Source of the DNA: Oscillatoriales cyanobacterium PMM_0019
Lineage (GTDB): Bacteria; Cyanobacteriota; Cyanobacteriia; Cyanobacteriales; CASBRB01
Length of the DNA: 36,684 nucleotides
Reading direction: 5' to 3'
Assembly (NCBI GenBank): GCA_949127975.1
Contig: CASBRB010000490.1
Coordinates: 1-36,684 of the forward strand
Part shown: positions 19,061-29,138 of the stretch, in pieces
Layout of the letters: each line of letters begins with the position of its first letter
How positions within the stretch are numbered: the first letter of the stretch is position 1
Notes under the pieces: generated by a model
What the model was told of the DNA's origin: nothing
What the model saw: the letters and a program-made list of their open reading frames with translations, nothing else
Database searches by the model: none
Made by a program: the position numbers and the translations under genes

Positions 19061-21091
19061 TTAGTCTTGAAAGCGAGATGTCAAGCAGTATGGACAATCG
19101 AGCCATTCTTGCTTTAATTCTGCATGACAACCTCGGCAGGTTAGGGAAGTTTTGCGTTTAGCTTTGAGTTCCGATTCTAAACCCTTATCAGTAAAAGTCA
19201 CCCGTTCCACCTCTTCTAAGGTAGTGTGCCCTTCACGAACTAGGTTTAAACTGTAGGCTAGCAAAGTCACCATCCCTTCCTCCACGGCTGCCTCCTTAAT
19301 CATGTCAGTAGTAGCACGTTTGTTGATTAAGGTTTGCAGCCGCTCGGTTACTTTCATCACTTCATAGACTCCCACCCGCCCTTTATAGCCGTTGCCATTA
19401 CATTTGGGACAGAGAGTACCGTTGGCTTTGGCTTCCTGAACTTCCTCAATTCGCAGGGTTTTGGCCCTGTAAAAGGTAACACTACCTTCCTGGGAAGCCG
19501 ATAAACCAAATCGCGCCAGTTCCTCAACAGTAGGATTATAGGAAATTCGGCATTCAGTACAAACCCTTCGCATCAAACGCTGAGCGCATACACCTATTAA
19601 GGCTGCTGATACCATGAAGGTTTCTACGCCCATTTCATCTAAACGGGCAATGGAACCCGCAGCATCGTTGGCGTGCAGGGTTGTCATTACCAAGTGTCCC
19701 GTTAAGGCGGCTTCAATAGCGGTTTTTGCTGTTTCTGAGTCCCGCGTCTCACCCACTAGAATCACATCAGGGTCTTGCCGCATAAAAGCCCGCAAAATCT
19801 TAGCAAAGTCCATGCCCTTTTCGCGGATTACCTGTACTTGAGTAATTCCTGGCAAAGTATACTCAATCGGGTCTTCGGCAGTACTGATATTCACCCCAGG
19901 CTCGTTGCGTTCAGCCAGAATTGAGTACAATGTTGTTGATTTACCAGATCCCGTTGGTCCTATCACCAAAATCAGCCCAAATGGGCGGCTAGACATGTCT
20001 CGAACCATCTGTAGCGTTTGTTGATTGGAAATTAACTTATCCAAGCCCAACTGGGTGGAAGAGTTATCCAACAGCCGCATACATATTTTTTCTCCGTACC
20101 GACTCGGTAGGACGTTGACCCGGAAGTCAACCTTGCGTCCTTCAAAAATACGGCGGATCCGACCATCTTGGGTCGCCCTGCGCTCGGCAATGTCCAAATT
20201 GGCAATAATTTTGAACCGGGAGGTAACTGCGGGAATAATTTTTTTAGGTAAGGGCTCAAAAGCCTGCTCTAGTACCCCATCCCTGCGAAAGCGAATCCGC
20301 AAGCATTCTTCTTGGGGTTCGATGTGAATGTCAGAAACCTTTTCTTTTAATGCCTTAATCAGGATTTTATTTACCAAGTTGATGACAGGGGGAGCATCAG
20401 GGTCCATATCATCGATGGCTTCGTCCTTATCAGCATTATCATCTGCAACTTCGGGATTACTGTCAAGGTTCTGAATGTCTACATTAATGTCAACATTTTT
20501 TTCAGATTTAGCAGCTTCTTCTAGTTTAGTTTTTTCCTCCTCTTTCTTAGCTTGAGCGTCCAGGTATAGGTTAATTAGCTGCTGATAGTCTTCCTGGGTG
20601 ATTACTCGACGTTGCCACGTAATTCCCTGAGGACGGAGAATACGGTTCAAATCATCTTGGGCATCCAAGTTATCGGGCTCAACCATCGCAACTAATAAAG
20701 ATAGCCCATTCAAATCATTTTTTGATAAAGGCACCAGCCGACAGCGGCGACATGTATCAATTGGTATCAGCGTGTCGATCAGGTTAACTATCTCATCGGT
20801 AGAAATTTGATTAATTTCTGTATCCAGCGATTCAACGCCGTAAATAATCTTGAGTTCAAACAGATGAGTTTTTTTGTATTGGCGCAGTAAATCTGGGGAC
20901 AGCGGATTTCCTGTGAGGCTTTCTAGTATCTCAGTCAGGGGCTTGCGTAACTTGCGGCTTTCTTCCAAAGCCTGACGCATCTGTTCCTCTTGGATGTAGC
21001 CAGACTTAATTAGCTGGTTGCCGAAGGGGGAAAAGACCTTGCCGGCATTGATAACTGTGAGAGCACGCCTGGATGATGGTGATTGAGTCAT
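19061..21091 (-). CDS. pilB: Type IV pilus assembly ATPase PilB (GspE family)
   Basis: MshEN-like N-terminus, GPTGSGKSTTLYSIL, RQDPDVILVGETRDSETAKTAIEAALTGHLVMTTLHANDAAGSIARL, Cys motifs CTEC...CPKC. Confidence 0.96.
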   Translation of the reverse strand: MTQSPSSRRALTVINAGKVFSPFGNQLIKSGYIQEEQMRQALEESRKLRKPLTEILESLTGNPLSPDLLRQYKKTHLFELKIIYGVESLDTEINQISTDEIVNLIDTLIPIDTCRRCRLVPLSKNDLNGLSLLVAMVEPDNLDAQDDLNRILRPQGITWQRRVITQEDYQQLINLYLDAQAKKEEEKTKLEEAAKSEKNVDINVDIQNLDSNPEVADDNADKDEAIDDMDPDAPPVINLVNKILIKALKEKVSDIHIEPQEECLRIRFRRDGVLEQAFEPLPKKIIPAVTSRFKIIANLDIAERRATQDGRIRRIFEGRKVDFRVNVLPSRYGEKICMRLLDNSSTQLGLDKLISNQQTLQMVRDMSSRPFGLILVIGPTGSGKSTTLYSILAERNEPGVNISTAEDPIEYTLPGITQVQVIREKGMDFAKILRAFMRQDPDVILVGETRDSETAKTAIEAALTGHLVMTTLHANDAAGSIARLDEMGVETFMVSAALIGVCAQRLMRRVCTECRISYNPTVEELARFGLSASQEGSVTFYRAKTLRIEEVQEAKANGTLCPKCNGNGYKGRVGVYEVMKVTERLQTLINKRATTDMIKEAAVEEGMVTLLAYSLNLVREGHTTLEEVERVTFTDKGLESELKAKRKTSLTCRGCHAELKQEWLDCPYCLTSRFQD

Positions 21092-21498
21092 GGCTAGTCA
21101 GAATATCTCCTTAAACATTATTCCCAAAAGCTGTGGGCAAAATTGACACTTAAGCCATAAAAAACCGCAGTCCTGAAAAGATCGTCGCAATTATGGAGAT
21201 TGGTGGCAGTTGCCAGAGCCGACTGGACGAGCGCCAAACCACGTCACCACCACAATAACAGAAACCGGATGGGACCACTGATCGGAAAGGCGATCGGAAA
21301 AACTACCGCGATTGAGCCTGGGAACATTATCATTATAAGTAAAGTAGCAATTTCCTACGCCCTTGCCCGGAGTCCATCGCCAAAAATGGTAAATGTAATG
21401 TCTTGGCAAGCGACTTTTACAGGATGATGGCACTATAGGAAAAGAAGGATAAACAATATCGCGATCGCTAGCAGACTATTAACTGGAATAGGTTCAGG

Positions 21499-22290
21499 AT
21501 GAACGAAAATCAGCAAGACTTGAATGCACAGCAGCTAAATGATGTCTCCGAGACTTCCTCAGGCATCGGAGTACCACCAACGGATGAGGTAGACGTAAGT
21601 GTAGCACCATCTGATGAACCAGAAGTTTCTGCAACCAGTCAAGCAGATGCCATCACATCCCCAGGGTTGGCGGCTCCAGCAACAGAGGAAAATCAAGAGT
21701 TTCCAGCAGCAGCAAGAGTTTCCTCTGAGGCGGCTACCGGAGCTACCGCTAGCCTGGAAGCCTTGAAGCAGGAAGTGGAGGCACTTTCATCACAGCTCTC
21801 AGAAAGCAAAAATCAGTCTGACACCTTCAAAAATCAGTACATGCGGATTGCGGCTGACTTCGATAACTTCCGCAAGCGCACGACAAAAGAAAAGCAAGAC
21901 TTGGAAGTTAAGGTGAAGTGCGACACGATTAGTGAGTTACTCTCAGTGGTGGATACTTTTGAACGAGCCCGATCGCAAATCAAGCCCCAAAATGACGGGG
22001 AAATGACCATTCATAAAAGCTACCAGGGTGTGTACAAGCAGTTGGTAGATGCACTCAAGAAGATTGGGGTGTCTCCCATGCGTCCCGAAGGGAAAGATTT
22101 TGATCCTAATCTTCACGAAGCTGTAATGCGCCAACCGACAGAGGAACACCCAGAAGGGACGGTGATGGAAGAACTGGTAAGAGGCTACTTTTTGGGCGAT
22201 CGCATTTTGCGCCATGCCCTAGTAAAAGTTGCTGCCCCCCCAGAACCTGTGGCTGAAGCCGCAACCGAGCCGGATGCTACACCGACTTAG
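21499..22290 (+). CDS. grpE: Nucleotide exchange factor GrpE
   Basis: [17 protein letters not shown]...[11 protein letters not shown]...[17 protein letters not shown]. Confidence 0.95.
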   Translation: MNENQQDLNAQQLNDVSETSSGIGVPPTDEVDVSVAPSDEPEVSATSQADAITSPGLAAPATEENQEFPAAARVSSEAATGATASLEALKQEVEALSSQLSESKNQSDTFKNQYMRIAADFDNFRKRTTKEKQDLEVKVKCDTISELLSVVDTFERARSQIKPQNDGEMTIHKSYQGVYKQLVDALKKIGVSPMRPEGKDFDPNLHEAVMRQPTEEHPEGTVMEELVRGYFLGDRILRHALVKVAAPPEPVAEAATEPDATPT

Positions 22291-22316
22291 TCAACAACCC
22301 AGCTTAAAAAATATCC

Positions 22317-22338
22317 ATGAACGTCGAACGACGTTCAT
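22317..22338. promoter_or_regulatory. Perfect palindrome ATGAACGTCG-AA-CGACGTTCAT in the grpE-dnaK spacer
   Basis: 10-bp perfect arms with a 2-nt centre. Does not match the CIRCE consensus. Confidence 0.6.
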
Positions 22339-22467
22339 GCGCTATGGTTGTAGTCTGAGGGCGTGTAAAATGAAAAAACCCGCATCTTGTTCCCAGGCAA
22401 ATGCTGTGTCTGGTAACAAGTTCCACGGAAATCGCTTTCTTTTGGATAATTTTACTACCAAATCGTT

Positions 22468-24435
22468 ATGGGAAAAGTTATTGGCATCGACCTGGGTACG
22501 ACTAATAGTTGCGTCGCCGTTTTAGAAGCTGGTCAACCCATTGTTATTTCTAGTTCAGAAGGTGGACGCACCACCCCCAGTATTGTAGGATTTGGCAAGG
22601 GGGACGAGCGCCTGGTCGGTCAGCTGGCAAAGCGACAATCTGTGACTAATGCCGAAAATACAGTTAATAGCATTAAGCGCTTTATCGGACGCAGGTGGGA
22701 TGACACCGTCAACGAACGATCGCAAGTGCCCTATAAATGCCTGAAAGGTCGCGATGATACCGTCGATGTGATGATTCGGGGACACAAATACACCCCTCAG
22801 GAAATATCAGCGATGATCCTGCAAAAGTTGAAGCAGGATGCTGAAAACTTCCTGGGAACATCGGTATCCCAAGCAGTAATCACAGTGCCTGCTTACTTCA
22901 CCGACGCCCAAAGACAAGCGACAAAAGATGCTGGGACGATCGCTGGCTTAGAAGTTCTGCGCATCGTCAATGAACCGACAGCCGCAGCCCTAGCATACGG
23001 GCTGGACAAACAACATGAAGATCAGTGTATTTTGGTGTTTGACTTAGGTGGTGGCACCTTTGACGTCTCTGTTCTCCAACTTGGAGATGGTGTGTTTGAA
23101 GTTAAAGCAACATCGGGCAACAACCATCTGGGTGGTGATGACTTTGATAATGTTCTGGTTCGCTGGATGATTGATAACTTCCGCGAAGAACAGGGTATAG
23201 ACCTGGAAATGGATAAAATGGCTCTCCAGCGGCTACGAGAAGCGGGAGAAAAAGCCAAGATTGAACTCTCCACCACTCAGGCAACCTCAATTAACCTGCC
23301 GTTCATCACTGCCGACGAAAACGGGCCGAAACACCTGGAGACGGAGTTAACACGCTCCAAGTTTGAAGAACTGACAAGTCATCTAGTAGAGGCAACTATC
23401 GAACCTGTAAGTCAGGCTCTCAAAGATAGCGACATCCAAACCACTGATATTGACCGGATTATCCTAGTGGGTGGTTGTACTCGGATTCCCGCTGTCCAGA
23501 AAGCGATTAAAGATTTTTTTGGCGGGAAGGAACCGGATCGCTCTGTAAACCCAGATGAAGCAGTGGCACTAGGAGCCGCAATCCAAGCAGGCGTTTTAGG
23601 CGGCGAAGTTAAGGATGTGTTACTGTTAGATGTAACGCCTTTGTCTTTGGGCATTGAAACCTTAGGAGAAGTCTTCACAAAAGTAATTGAACGCAATACG
23701 ACCATCCCCACCAGTAAATTCCAATCCTTTTCCACAGCAACAGACGCCCAATCGTCCGTAGAAATTCATGTGCTACAGGGTGAACGGGCAATGGCAAAAG
23801 ATAATAAGAGTTTGGGAAAATTCCTCCTCACCGGCTTGCCACCAGCCCCGCGAGGTGTACCCCAAATTGAAGTCTCCTTTGAAATTGATGTCAATGGCAT
23901 TCTCAAAGTCTCGGCTCAAGACAAAGGTACGGGTAGAGAGCAGAGTGTTCGGATCAGCAACACAGGAGGATTGAGTGCTAGCGAAGTGGAACGGATGCGC
24001 CAAGAATCTGAATTATATGCAGAAGTTGACAAGCGTCGGATGCAAGTGATCGAACTTAAGAACCAAGCCGATAGCTTGATATACAGCTATAAATCGACCT
24101 TAAGTGCCAATAGTCGCTTGATTAGTGATGATATTAAAGCCCAGGCAGAGCAAAAAGGCAAGAAACTGCGCGAAGCGCTCATTGACCCTAAAATTAGTGT
24201 CGAGGAGATCAAAAACCGCTTGGAAGATTTCCAGCAAACGGTCTTGTCTATTGGTGCTGCTGTATACCAGCAACCCAAAAAAACCACCGAATCGGAAAAG
24301 TTCGCTTTCCCCAAAAAACACAAGGTCGAAGTTCCATTACCATCGGCACCGACACCAGAAGTAGAGGAAGAGACAATAAATTTGGAGTTTGATGACGACG
24401 AAACCTTAACTGCCGATTACGAAGCAGTCGATTAA
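22468..24435 (+). CDS. dnaK: Molecular chaperone DnaK (Hsp70)
   Basis: [42 protein letters not shown]. Confidence 0.98.
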   Translation: MGKVIGIDLGTTNSCVAVLEAGQPIVISSSEGGRTTPSIVGFGKGDERLVGQLAKRQSVTNAENTVNSIKRFIGRRWDDTVNERSQVPYKCLKGRDDTVDVMIRGHKYTPQEISAMILQKLKQDAENFLGTSVSQAVITVPAYFTDAQRQATKDAGTIAGLEVLRIVNEPTAAALAYGLDKQHEDQCILVFDLGGGTFDVSVLQLGDGVFEVKATSGNNHLGGDDFDNVLVRWMIDNFREEQGIDLEMDKMALQRLREAGEKAKIELSTTQATSINLPFITADENGPKHLETELTRSKFEELTSHLVEATIEPVSQALKDSDIQTTDIDRIILVGGCTRIPAVQKAIKDFFGGKEPDRSVNPDEAVALGAAIQAGVLGGEVKDVLLLDVTPLSLGIETLGEVFTKVIERNTTIPTSKFQSFSTATDAQSSVEIHVLQGERAMAKDNKSLGKFLLTGLPPAPRGVPQIEVSFEIDVNGILKVSAQDKGTGREQSVRISNTGGLSASEVERMRQESELYAEVDKRRMQVIELKNQADSLIYSYKSTLSANSRLISDDIKAQAEQKGKKLREALIDPKISVEEIKNRLEDFQQTVLSIGAAVYQQPKKTTESEKFAFPKKHKVEVPLPSAPTPEVEEETINLEFDDDETLTADYEAVD

Positions 24436-24475
24436 TACCAATAAACCTAGCACATAAAAAAAGAAGCAGCGCTTT

Positions 24476-25603
24476 ATGGCCCGCGACTACTATGAAATCA
24501 TCGGTGTCTCTCGTAACGCCGACAAAGAAGAAATCAAACGCGCCTACCGCCGCCTGGCTCGCAAGTTTCACCCCGATGTGAACAAAGAGCCCGGGGCGGA
24601 AGAGCGTTTTAAAGAAATTAATCGGGCATACGAAGTGCTTTCAGAACCAGAAACTAAAGCACGATATGACCGCTTTGGTGAGGCTGGAGTGTCGGGACCC
24701 GGTGCCGGATTTCCAGACATGGGCGATATGGGAGGCTTTGCGGATATCTTTGAAAGCTTTTTCTCAGGCTTTGCTGGTGGTATGGGTCAAACGTCCAGAA
24801 GACGTGGCGGTCCTGCCCGAGGCGATGACCTACGACTGGATCTGAAACTGGAATTTCGTGAAGCCGTATTTGGCGGTGAAAAAGAAATCCGGATTCCCCA
24901 TCTAGAAAATTGCAGTAGCTGTAGCGGCACTGGTGCCAAACCAGGAACCAGTTTGCGAACCTGCTCTACCTGTAGCGGTACCGGTCAAATCCGTCGTGCT
25001 ACTAGAACGCCCTTTGGCAGCTTTACCCAAGTTTCTGTGTGTCCCACCTGTAACGGCGAGGGGCAGGTAATTGAGCAAAAGTGCGAAGTGTGTGGGGGCG
25101 TCGGCCGCAAACAAGAAACCAAAAAGCTGAAAATCACCATCCCGCCAGGAGTTGATAATGGCACAAGATTGCGGGTTTCCAAAGAAGGAGACGCCGGAAT
25201 GCGGGGTGGTCCTCCTGGAGATTTGTACGTATATTTGTTTGTCGAGGAAGACGCCGAGTTTCAGCGGGATGGCATTAATATACTGTCGCAAATTAAAATC
25301 AGCTACTTACAAGCGATTTTAGGTTGTCGTTTGGAAGTTAATTCAGTGGATGGCCCTGTGGAGGTGACAATTACTCCAGGAACGCAACCGAATACGGTGC
25401 TGACTCTGGAAAACCACGGTGTACCAAAATTAGGCAACTCTGTCAGTAGAGGAGACCATCTGATGACGATATTAGTGGATATTCCTACCCGGATCGTGGC
25501 TGAAGAACGGGAACTGCTGGAAAAGTTAGCTAAAATTAAGGGCGATCGCACTGGCAAAGGTGGCTTTGAAAATTTCCTAGGAGGACTATTTGGCCCAAAA
25601 TGA
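24476..25603 (+). CDS. dnaJ: Molecular chaperone DnaJ (type I)
   Basis: J domain with HPD (KFHPDVN), Gly-rich region, four CxxCxGxG-type zinc motifs. Confidence 0.97.
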   Translation: MARDYYEIIGVSRNADKEEIKRAYRRLARKFHPDVNKEPGAEERFKEINRAYEVLSEPETKARYDRFGEAGVSGPGAGFPDMGDMGGFADIFESFFSGFAGGMGQTSRRRGGPARGDDLRLDLKLEFREAVFGGEKEIRIPHLENCSSCSGTGAKPGTSLRTCSTCSGTGQIRRATRTPFGSFTQVSVCPTCNGEGQVIEQKCEVCGGVGRKQETKKLKITIPPGVDNGTRLRVSKEGDAGMRGGPPGDLYVYLFVEEDAEFQRDGINILSQIKISYLQAILGCRLEVNSVDGPVEVTITPGTQPNTVLTLENHGVPKLGNSVSRGDHLMTILVDIPTRIVAEERELLEKLAKIKGDRTGKGGFENFLGGLFGPK

Positions 25604-25872
25604 CTTCTCTATCTCCCTCAACTGCTGCTCACATCCCGGATGCACAACTGGATCTCCGGGGTACTCCTTGCCCACTTAATTTTGTGCGCACCAAACTGCA
25701 TTTGGAAAAAATGGCACCTGGGGCTTTGTTAGAAGTATGGTTAGATCCCGGCGAACCTCTAGAGCAAGTACCTGATAGTTTAGTCATGGAAGGTTACAAG
25801 GTCGAAGAAATTGAAGACCGTGCTGGCTTTTTTGCTGTAAAAGTGCGGCGACCAATTGATTCGGCATTGTGA
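25600..25872 (+). CDS. Sulfurtransferase TusA/SirA family protein
   Basis: [37 protein letters not shown] overlap with dnaJ. Confidence 0.88.
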   Translation: MTSLSPSTAAHIPDAQLDLRGTPCPLNFVRTKLHLEKMAPGALLEVWLDPGEPLEQVPDSLVMEGYKVEEIEDRAGFFAVKVRRPIDSAL

Positions 25873-26945
25873 TAGCTCTAGAAAAGGAAAATTCCTCACC
25901 CGCCACCTCTCCCCTACTGGGAACAGTCGTGGCTGTGCAGGCAAATTACTATCGGGTAAGGTTGGATGCTTTCGAGACGTTGCCTGGAACATCTCTACTT
26001 TGCACGCGCCGTACCCGCCTGAAAAAAATTGGTCAGCAAGTGATGGTGGGCGATCGGGTGGAAATTGTAGAACCCGATTGGGCTGATGCCCGGGGGGCGA
26101 TCGCTAATGTCTTGCCTCGCCAAACCGAACTTGACCGTCCCCCGATCGCTAATGCTAACCAAATTCTACTGGTTTTTGCCCTGGCCGATCCTCCACTAGA
26201 CCCTTACCAGCTCAGTCGATTTCTCATCAAGGCGGAATCTACTGGATTAGAGGTTGGTTTGTGTCTCAATAAAAGCGATCTGGTAACAATTGAGCAGCAG
26301 CAGCAATGGCTCACGCGCTTGCAACAGTGGGGTTACCAACCTATTTTTATTAGCGTCTACAGAGGCATTGGTTTAGAACCACTCAACGCCGAACTCCAGC
26401 AAAAAATTACCGTTCTGGCTGGTCTTTCTGGCGTAGGCAAGTCAAGTATTATAAATTATATTGTTCCTGGTGTCAACCTCCGGGTGGGGGAAGTTTCCGG
26501 TAAACTCAACCGGGGGCGTCATACCACGCGACACGTAGAGCTGTTTGAGCTACCATCCGGTGGACTATTGGCAGATACTCCTGGTTTCAACCAACCAGAT
26601 TTATACTGTACTCCGGAAGAGTTGGCGGGTTATTTTCCGGAAGCACAACAGCGTTTAACAACTGGCAGATGTCAATTTAGCGACTGCTGGCATCGGGATG
26701 AGCCGAACTGTGTGGTTAGGGGAGATTGGGAGCGGTATGAGCATTATCTGGATTTTCTGGAAGAAGCGGAAACTCATCAAGCTTACCTGAATCAACAAGC
26801 TAACCCAGAATCAAACATGAAATTGAAAAGCAGGGCGGGTAAAAGTCAGTACGAGCCTAAGTTGGAAACTAAAAAATATCGTCGCCCTTCCCGTCGTACA
26901 CAGCAGCAGGAGTTGCAGGATTTGTATCAAGAAACAGATTTTTGA
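25869..26945 (+). CDS. rsgA: Ribosome small subunit-dependent GTPase A
   Basis: Circularly permuted GTPase motifs: NKSD, GLSGVGKSSIIN, DTPGF; zinc motif C..C.H..EPNC. GTG start with GTGA overlap. Confidence 0.95.
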   Translation: MIALEKENSSPATSPLLGTVVAVQANYYRVRLDAFETLPGTSLLCTRRTRLKKIGQQVMVGDRVEIVEPDWADARGAIANVLPRQTELDRPPIANANQILLVFALADPPLDPYQLSRFLIKAESTGLEVGLCLNKSDLVTIEQQQQWLTRLQQWGYQPIFISVYRGIGLEPLNAELQQKITVLAGLSGVGKSSIINYIVPGVNLRVGEVSGKLNRGRHTTRHVELFELPSGGLLADTPGFNQPDLYCTPEELAGYFPEAQQRLTTGRCQFSDCWHRDEPNCVVRGDWERYEHYLDFLEEAETHQAYLNQQANPESNMKLKSRAGKSQYEPKLETKKYRRPSRRTQQQELQDLYQETDF

Positions 26946-26967
26946 TGATGTTTGGGAGAGAGAAAAA

Positions 26968-27336
26968 ATGGCTTCACTAACTATTACTGTCCCCGATGAA
27001 CTGGCAATCCGTCTAGAGCCACTCCTGAGTCGCCTGCCAGAACTGCTAAAACAACTGCTTGCGACAAGCGACGCGACAGCAGAGCATAAAGCTGAATCAA
27101 CAGATTTTCCCCCAGTTTACACAGAAGTTCTAGATTTCTTAATTAAAAGCCCCACCCCCCAAGAAATCGCAGCTTTTCAAGTGTCACCCCAGGCTCAAGC
27201 ACGTCTTAGATTCCTGCTTGACAAAAATCGGAAAGCCACACTCACGGGAGCAGAAGTAGCTGAACTAGATGTGTACGAACAGCTAGAAACAATCATGATT
27301 TTACTCAAAGCACGAGCTGTAGCCGCGACCTCATAA
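26968..27336 (+). CDS. Small conserved hypothetical protein paired with a downstream HNH gene remnant; possibly antitoxin-like
   Basis: MASLTITVPDELAIRLEPLLSRLPELLKQLL N-terminus resembles RHH-type openings. Stop codon directly followed by ATG of the HNH remnant. Confidence 0.7.
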   Translation: MASLTITVPDELAIRLEPLLSRLPELLKQLLATSDATAEHKAESTDFPPVYTEVLDFLIKSPTPQEIAAFQVSPQAQARLRFLLDKNRKATLTGAEVAELDVYEQLETIMILLKARAVAATS

Positions 27337-27717
27337 ATGACTTCTACCACGATTCCCGAAGCCTTAAGAAAGCTAGTCGCATTGAGTAGGGTGTGTTAGC
27401 GTCAGCGTAACGCACCGAAAATTAGCATAATTATGGTGCGTTACATTTCATTAACGCACCCTACAAGAGCGACTCACTGCTTACGTTGTAATCGCCACAA
27501 AGGGTCGGATTTGGCTACCATTGAACCTAACAGCGGCGAGATAGTGCCATTGTACCATCCACGTCGCCAAATATGGGTCGAGCATTTCAGCTTAAATAAT
27601 ACCCAAATAGTTGGCATTTCTACAATAGGTCGGGCTACAGTAAGGTTATTAATGCTCAATGCCCCAACTCGCATATTAGAGCGCCAGGTATTAATTGCCC
27701 AAAGACGGTATCCTTAA
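27337..27717 (+). pseudogene. HNH endonuclease family gene, core lost, with palindromic element at the junction
   Basis: 27337: MTSTTIPEALRKLVALS, then stop in the insert. After the insert: HCLRCNRHKGSDLATIEPNSGEIVPLYHPRRQIWVEHFSLNN...GRATVRLLMLNAPTRILERQVLIAQRRYP, the C-terminal half of a cyanobacterial HNH family as I recall it. The expected CEYC...HxIDHIIP segment is absent. Confidence 0.8.
27386..27464. mobile_element. 79-bp MITE-like palindromic element
   Basis: GTAGGGTGTGTTAG ... TTAACGCACCCTAC terminal inverted repeats plus internal GTAACGCACC/GGTGCGTTAC. No ORF of its own. Confidence 0.85.
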
Positions 27718-27810
27718 AAGTTCTAGGTGGTAGAGATCGCACTGACAAGCGCTAACAGCAGCTTTCGGTTGGGTTGAGCGTAAGCGTTACCCAACATAAA
27801 CCCACAGGGG

Positions 27811-27843
27811 TGATGTTGGGTTTCGTTCCTCAACCCAACCTAC
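27811..27843. repeat. Dispersed palindrome GATGTTGGGTTTCGTTCCTCAACCCAACCTAC
   Basis: Same family as the copies at 11157 and 16426-16517. Preceded by a second GTTGGGTTGAGCGTAAGCGTTACCCAAC palindrome (about 27769-27795). Confidence 0.9.
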
Positions 27844-27859
27844 TAACAATCTGGAGAAG

Positions 27860-29089
27860 TCAACTAAATAGCAATATTACTGTCTGCAACAAACCGACAA
27901 TAAACCCCAAGATTCCGCCTAAATTGACAATTGCTTGCAGCTCACTCTTGACAATCCCCTGAATCGCCAGTTCCAGGTCTTCAGCAGATGTCTTTTTCAC
28001 CCGATCGATGATCACCTGGTCGATTGATAAAATCGGAATTACCTGCGTCACAATTTTTTCTAAATCTTGCTCCAAATAGCGTTCTAGAATTAAAGCTAGT
28101 TCCTGACTAATTAGTTCCAGAGATATAGTCACAGCAGGAGACGATCGCAGCCTATTAAGGATTACTATAGCAATATTGTTCCAGTCCAAAGATTCGCTCA
28201 AACCCTGCAATAAATCTGGACCCCGCTCTTGAATATAATTACGTACAGTATCCCGCATCGTCTTGCGTAACTGCCGCACGGTTGACACAGGTAAATTTTG
28301 CAGAGATAGATTGTGTAGCCATTCCTGCAAGCGATCGCGCATTCGCAGGGAAGTAATAAATTCTTCTAGTTGGGCATTGCTTGCCTCTTTTTCATCTAGG
28401 CAAAAAGTCCGCAAGCGCGTCAGGCTGTTACGCAAACCAAACAAATTGGCAACTACCCAGTAAGTACCACTGGCTTTTTCCCGAAAGCTCTCATCAATTA
28501 GCTGAATATTGCGATCGGTCAGCAAATCCACTATAGCCTGCCGGATTAAGTCTGGCGGCAACACTACCTCTAGTATCCAATCAGAAAGTTTCCTCGCTTG
28601 TTCTTCATTGAGCTGAAATTCCAGCAAAATTTGGTCAAAAATCTGGTTTAGCTGCGTTTCGAGGAAATCCTCGCGGCGGGCTAACACCTTCAGTAAGCGG
28701 ACTAAAGACTGACCTAGTAAATCCCGCAGAATACCCGCAAGAATTTTAGCAGTTTTCTGCTCTTTATCCGCTTGAACTTGATCGAGTGCTAGTCGCAGCA
28801 GCCAGAGAATTGCGCTCTGAACCCGCTCAGGTTGCAGTAGTCGCCGCGCCAGGTTTTGCAATTCCTCTGGTGTCAGCAGCGAACCCATGATGGTATCAGA
28901 AATACGATTGGCAAGGCGCTCCTGATTTCGAGGAATTAACCCAGGTGTGAAGGGCAACTGGCGTCCACCTACGTAAATTGCCCGGTAGGGGCGAAACAGC
29001 ATTTTGATGGCTATATCATTGGTGAAATAGCCAATCACGGCACCCACTAAGGGAGGAGTAATATAAATCCAGAGAGTATTGATATCCAA
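27860..29089 (-). CDS. DUF445 family membrane-associated protein
   Basis: [51 protein letters not shown] is typical of DUF445. Confidence 0.9.
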   Translation of the reverse strand: MDINTLWIYITPPLVGAVIGYFTNDIAIKMLFRPYRAIYVGGRQLPFTPGLIPRNQERLANRISDTIMGSLLTPEELQNLARRLLQPERVQSAILWLLRLALDQVQADKEQKTAKILAGILRDLLGQSLVRLLKVLARREDFLETQLNQIFDQILLEFQLNEEQARKLSDWILEVVLPPDLIRQAIVDLLTDRNIQLIDESFREKASGTYWVVANLFGLRNSLTRLRTFCLDEKEASNAQLEEFITSLRMRDRLQEWLHNLSLQNLPVSTVRQLRKTMRDTVRNYIQERGPDLLQGLSESLDWNNIAIVILNRLRSSPAVTISLELISQELALILERYLEQDLEKIVTQVIPILSIDQVIIDRVKKTSAEDLELAIQGIVKSELQAIVNLGGILGFIVGLLQTVILLFS

Positions 29090-29138
29090 AACTATTTCTA
29101 TTAACCTGTTTCATTCGGGTAGATCTGCTACTACAATT

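Noticed and set aside
22229-22525. 98-aa plus-strand ORF spanning the grpE end and dnaK start
   Set aside because: Out of frame with both well supported genes. The spacer is better read as regulatory.
23022-24571. Several minus-strand ORFs in dnaK and dnaJ
   Set aside because: Shadow ORFs on the antisense strand of strongly coding genes.
27774-27962. 62-aa plus-strand ORF
   Set aside because: Built from the dispersed repeat and antisense to the DUF445 gene.
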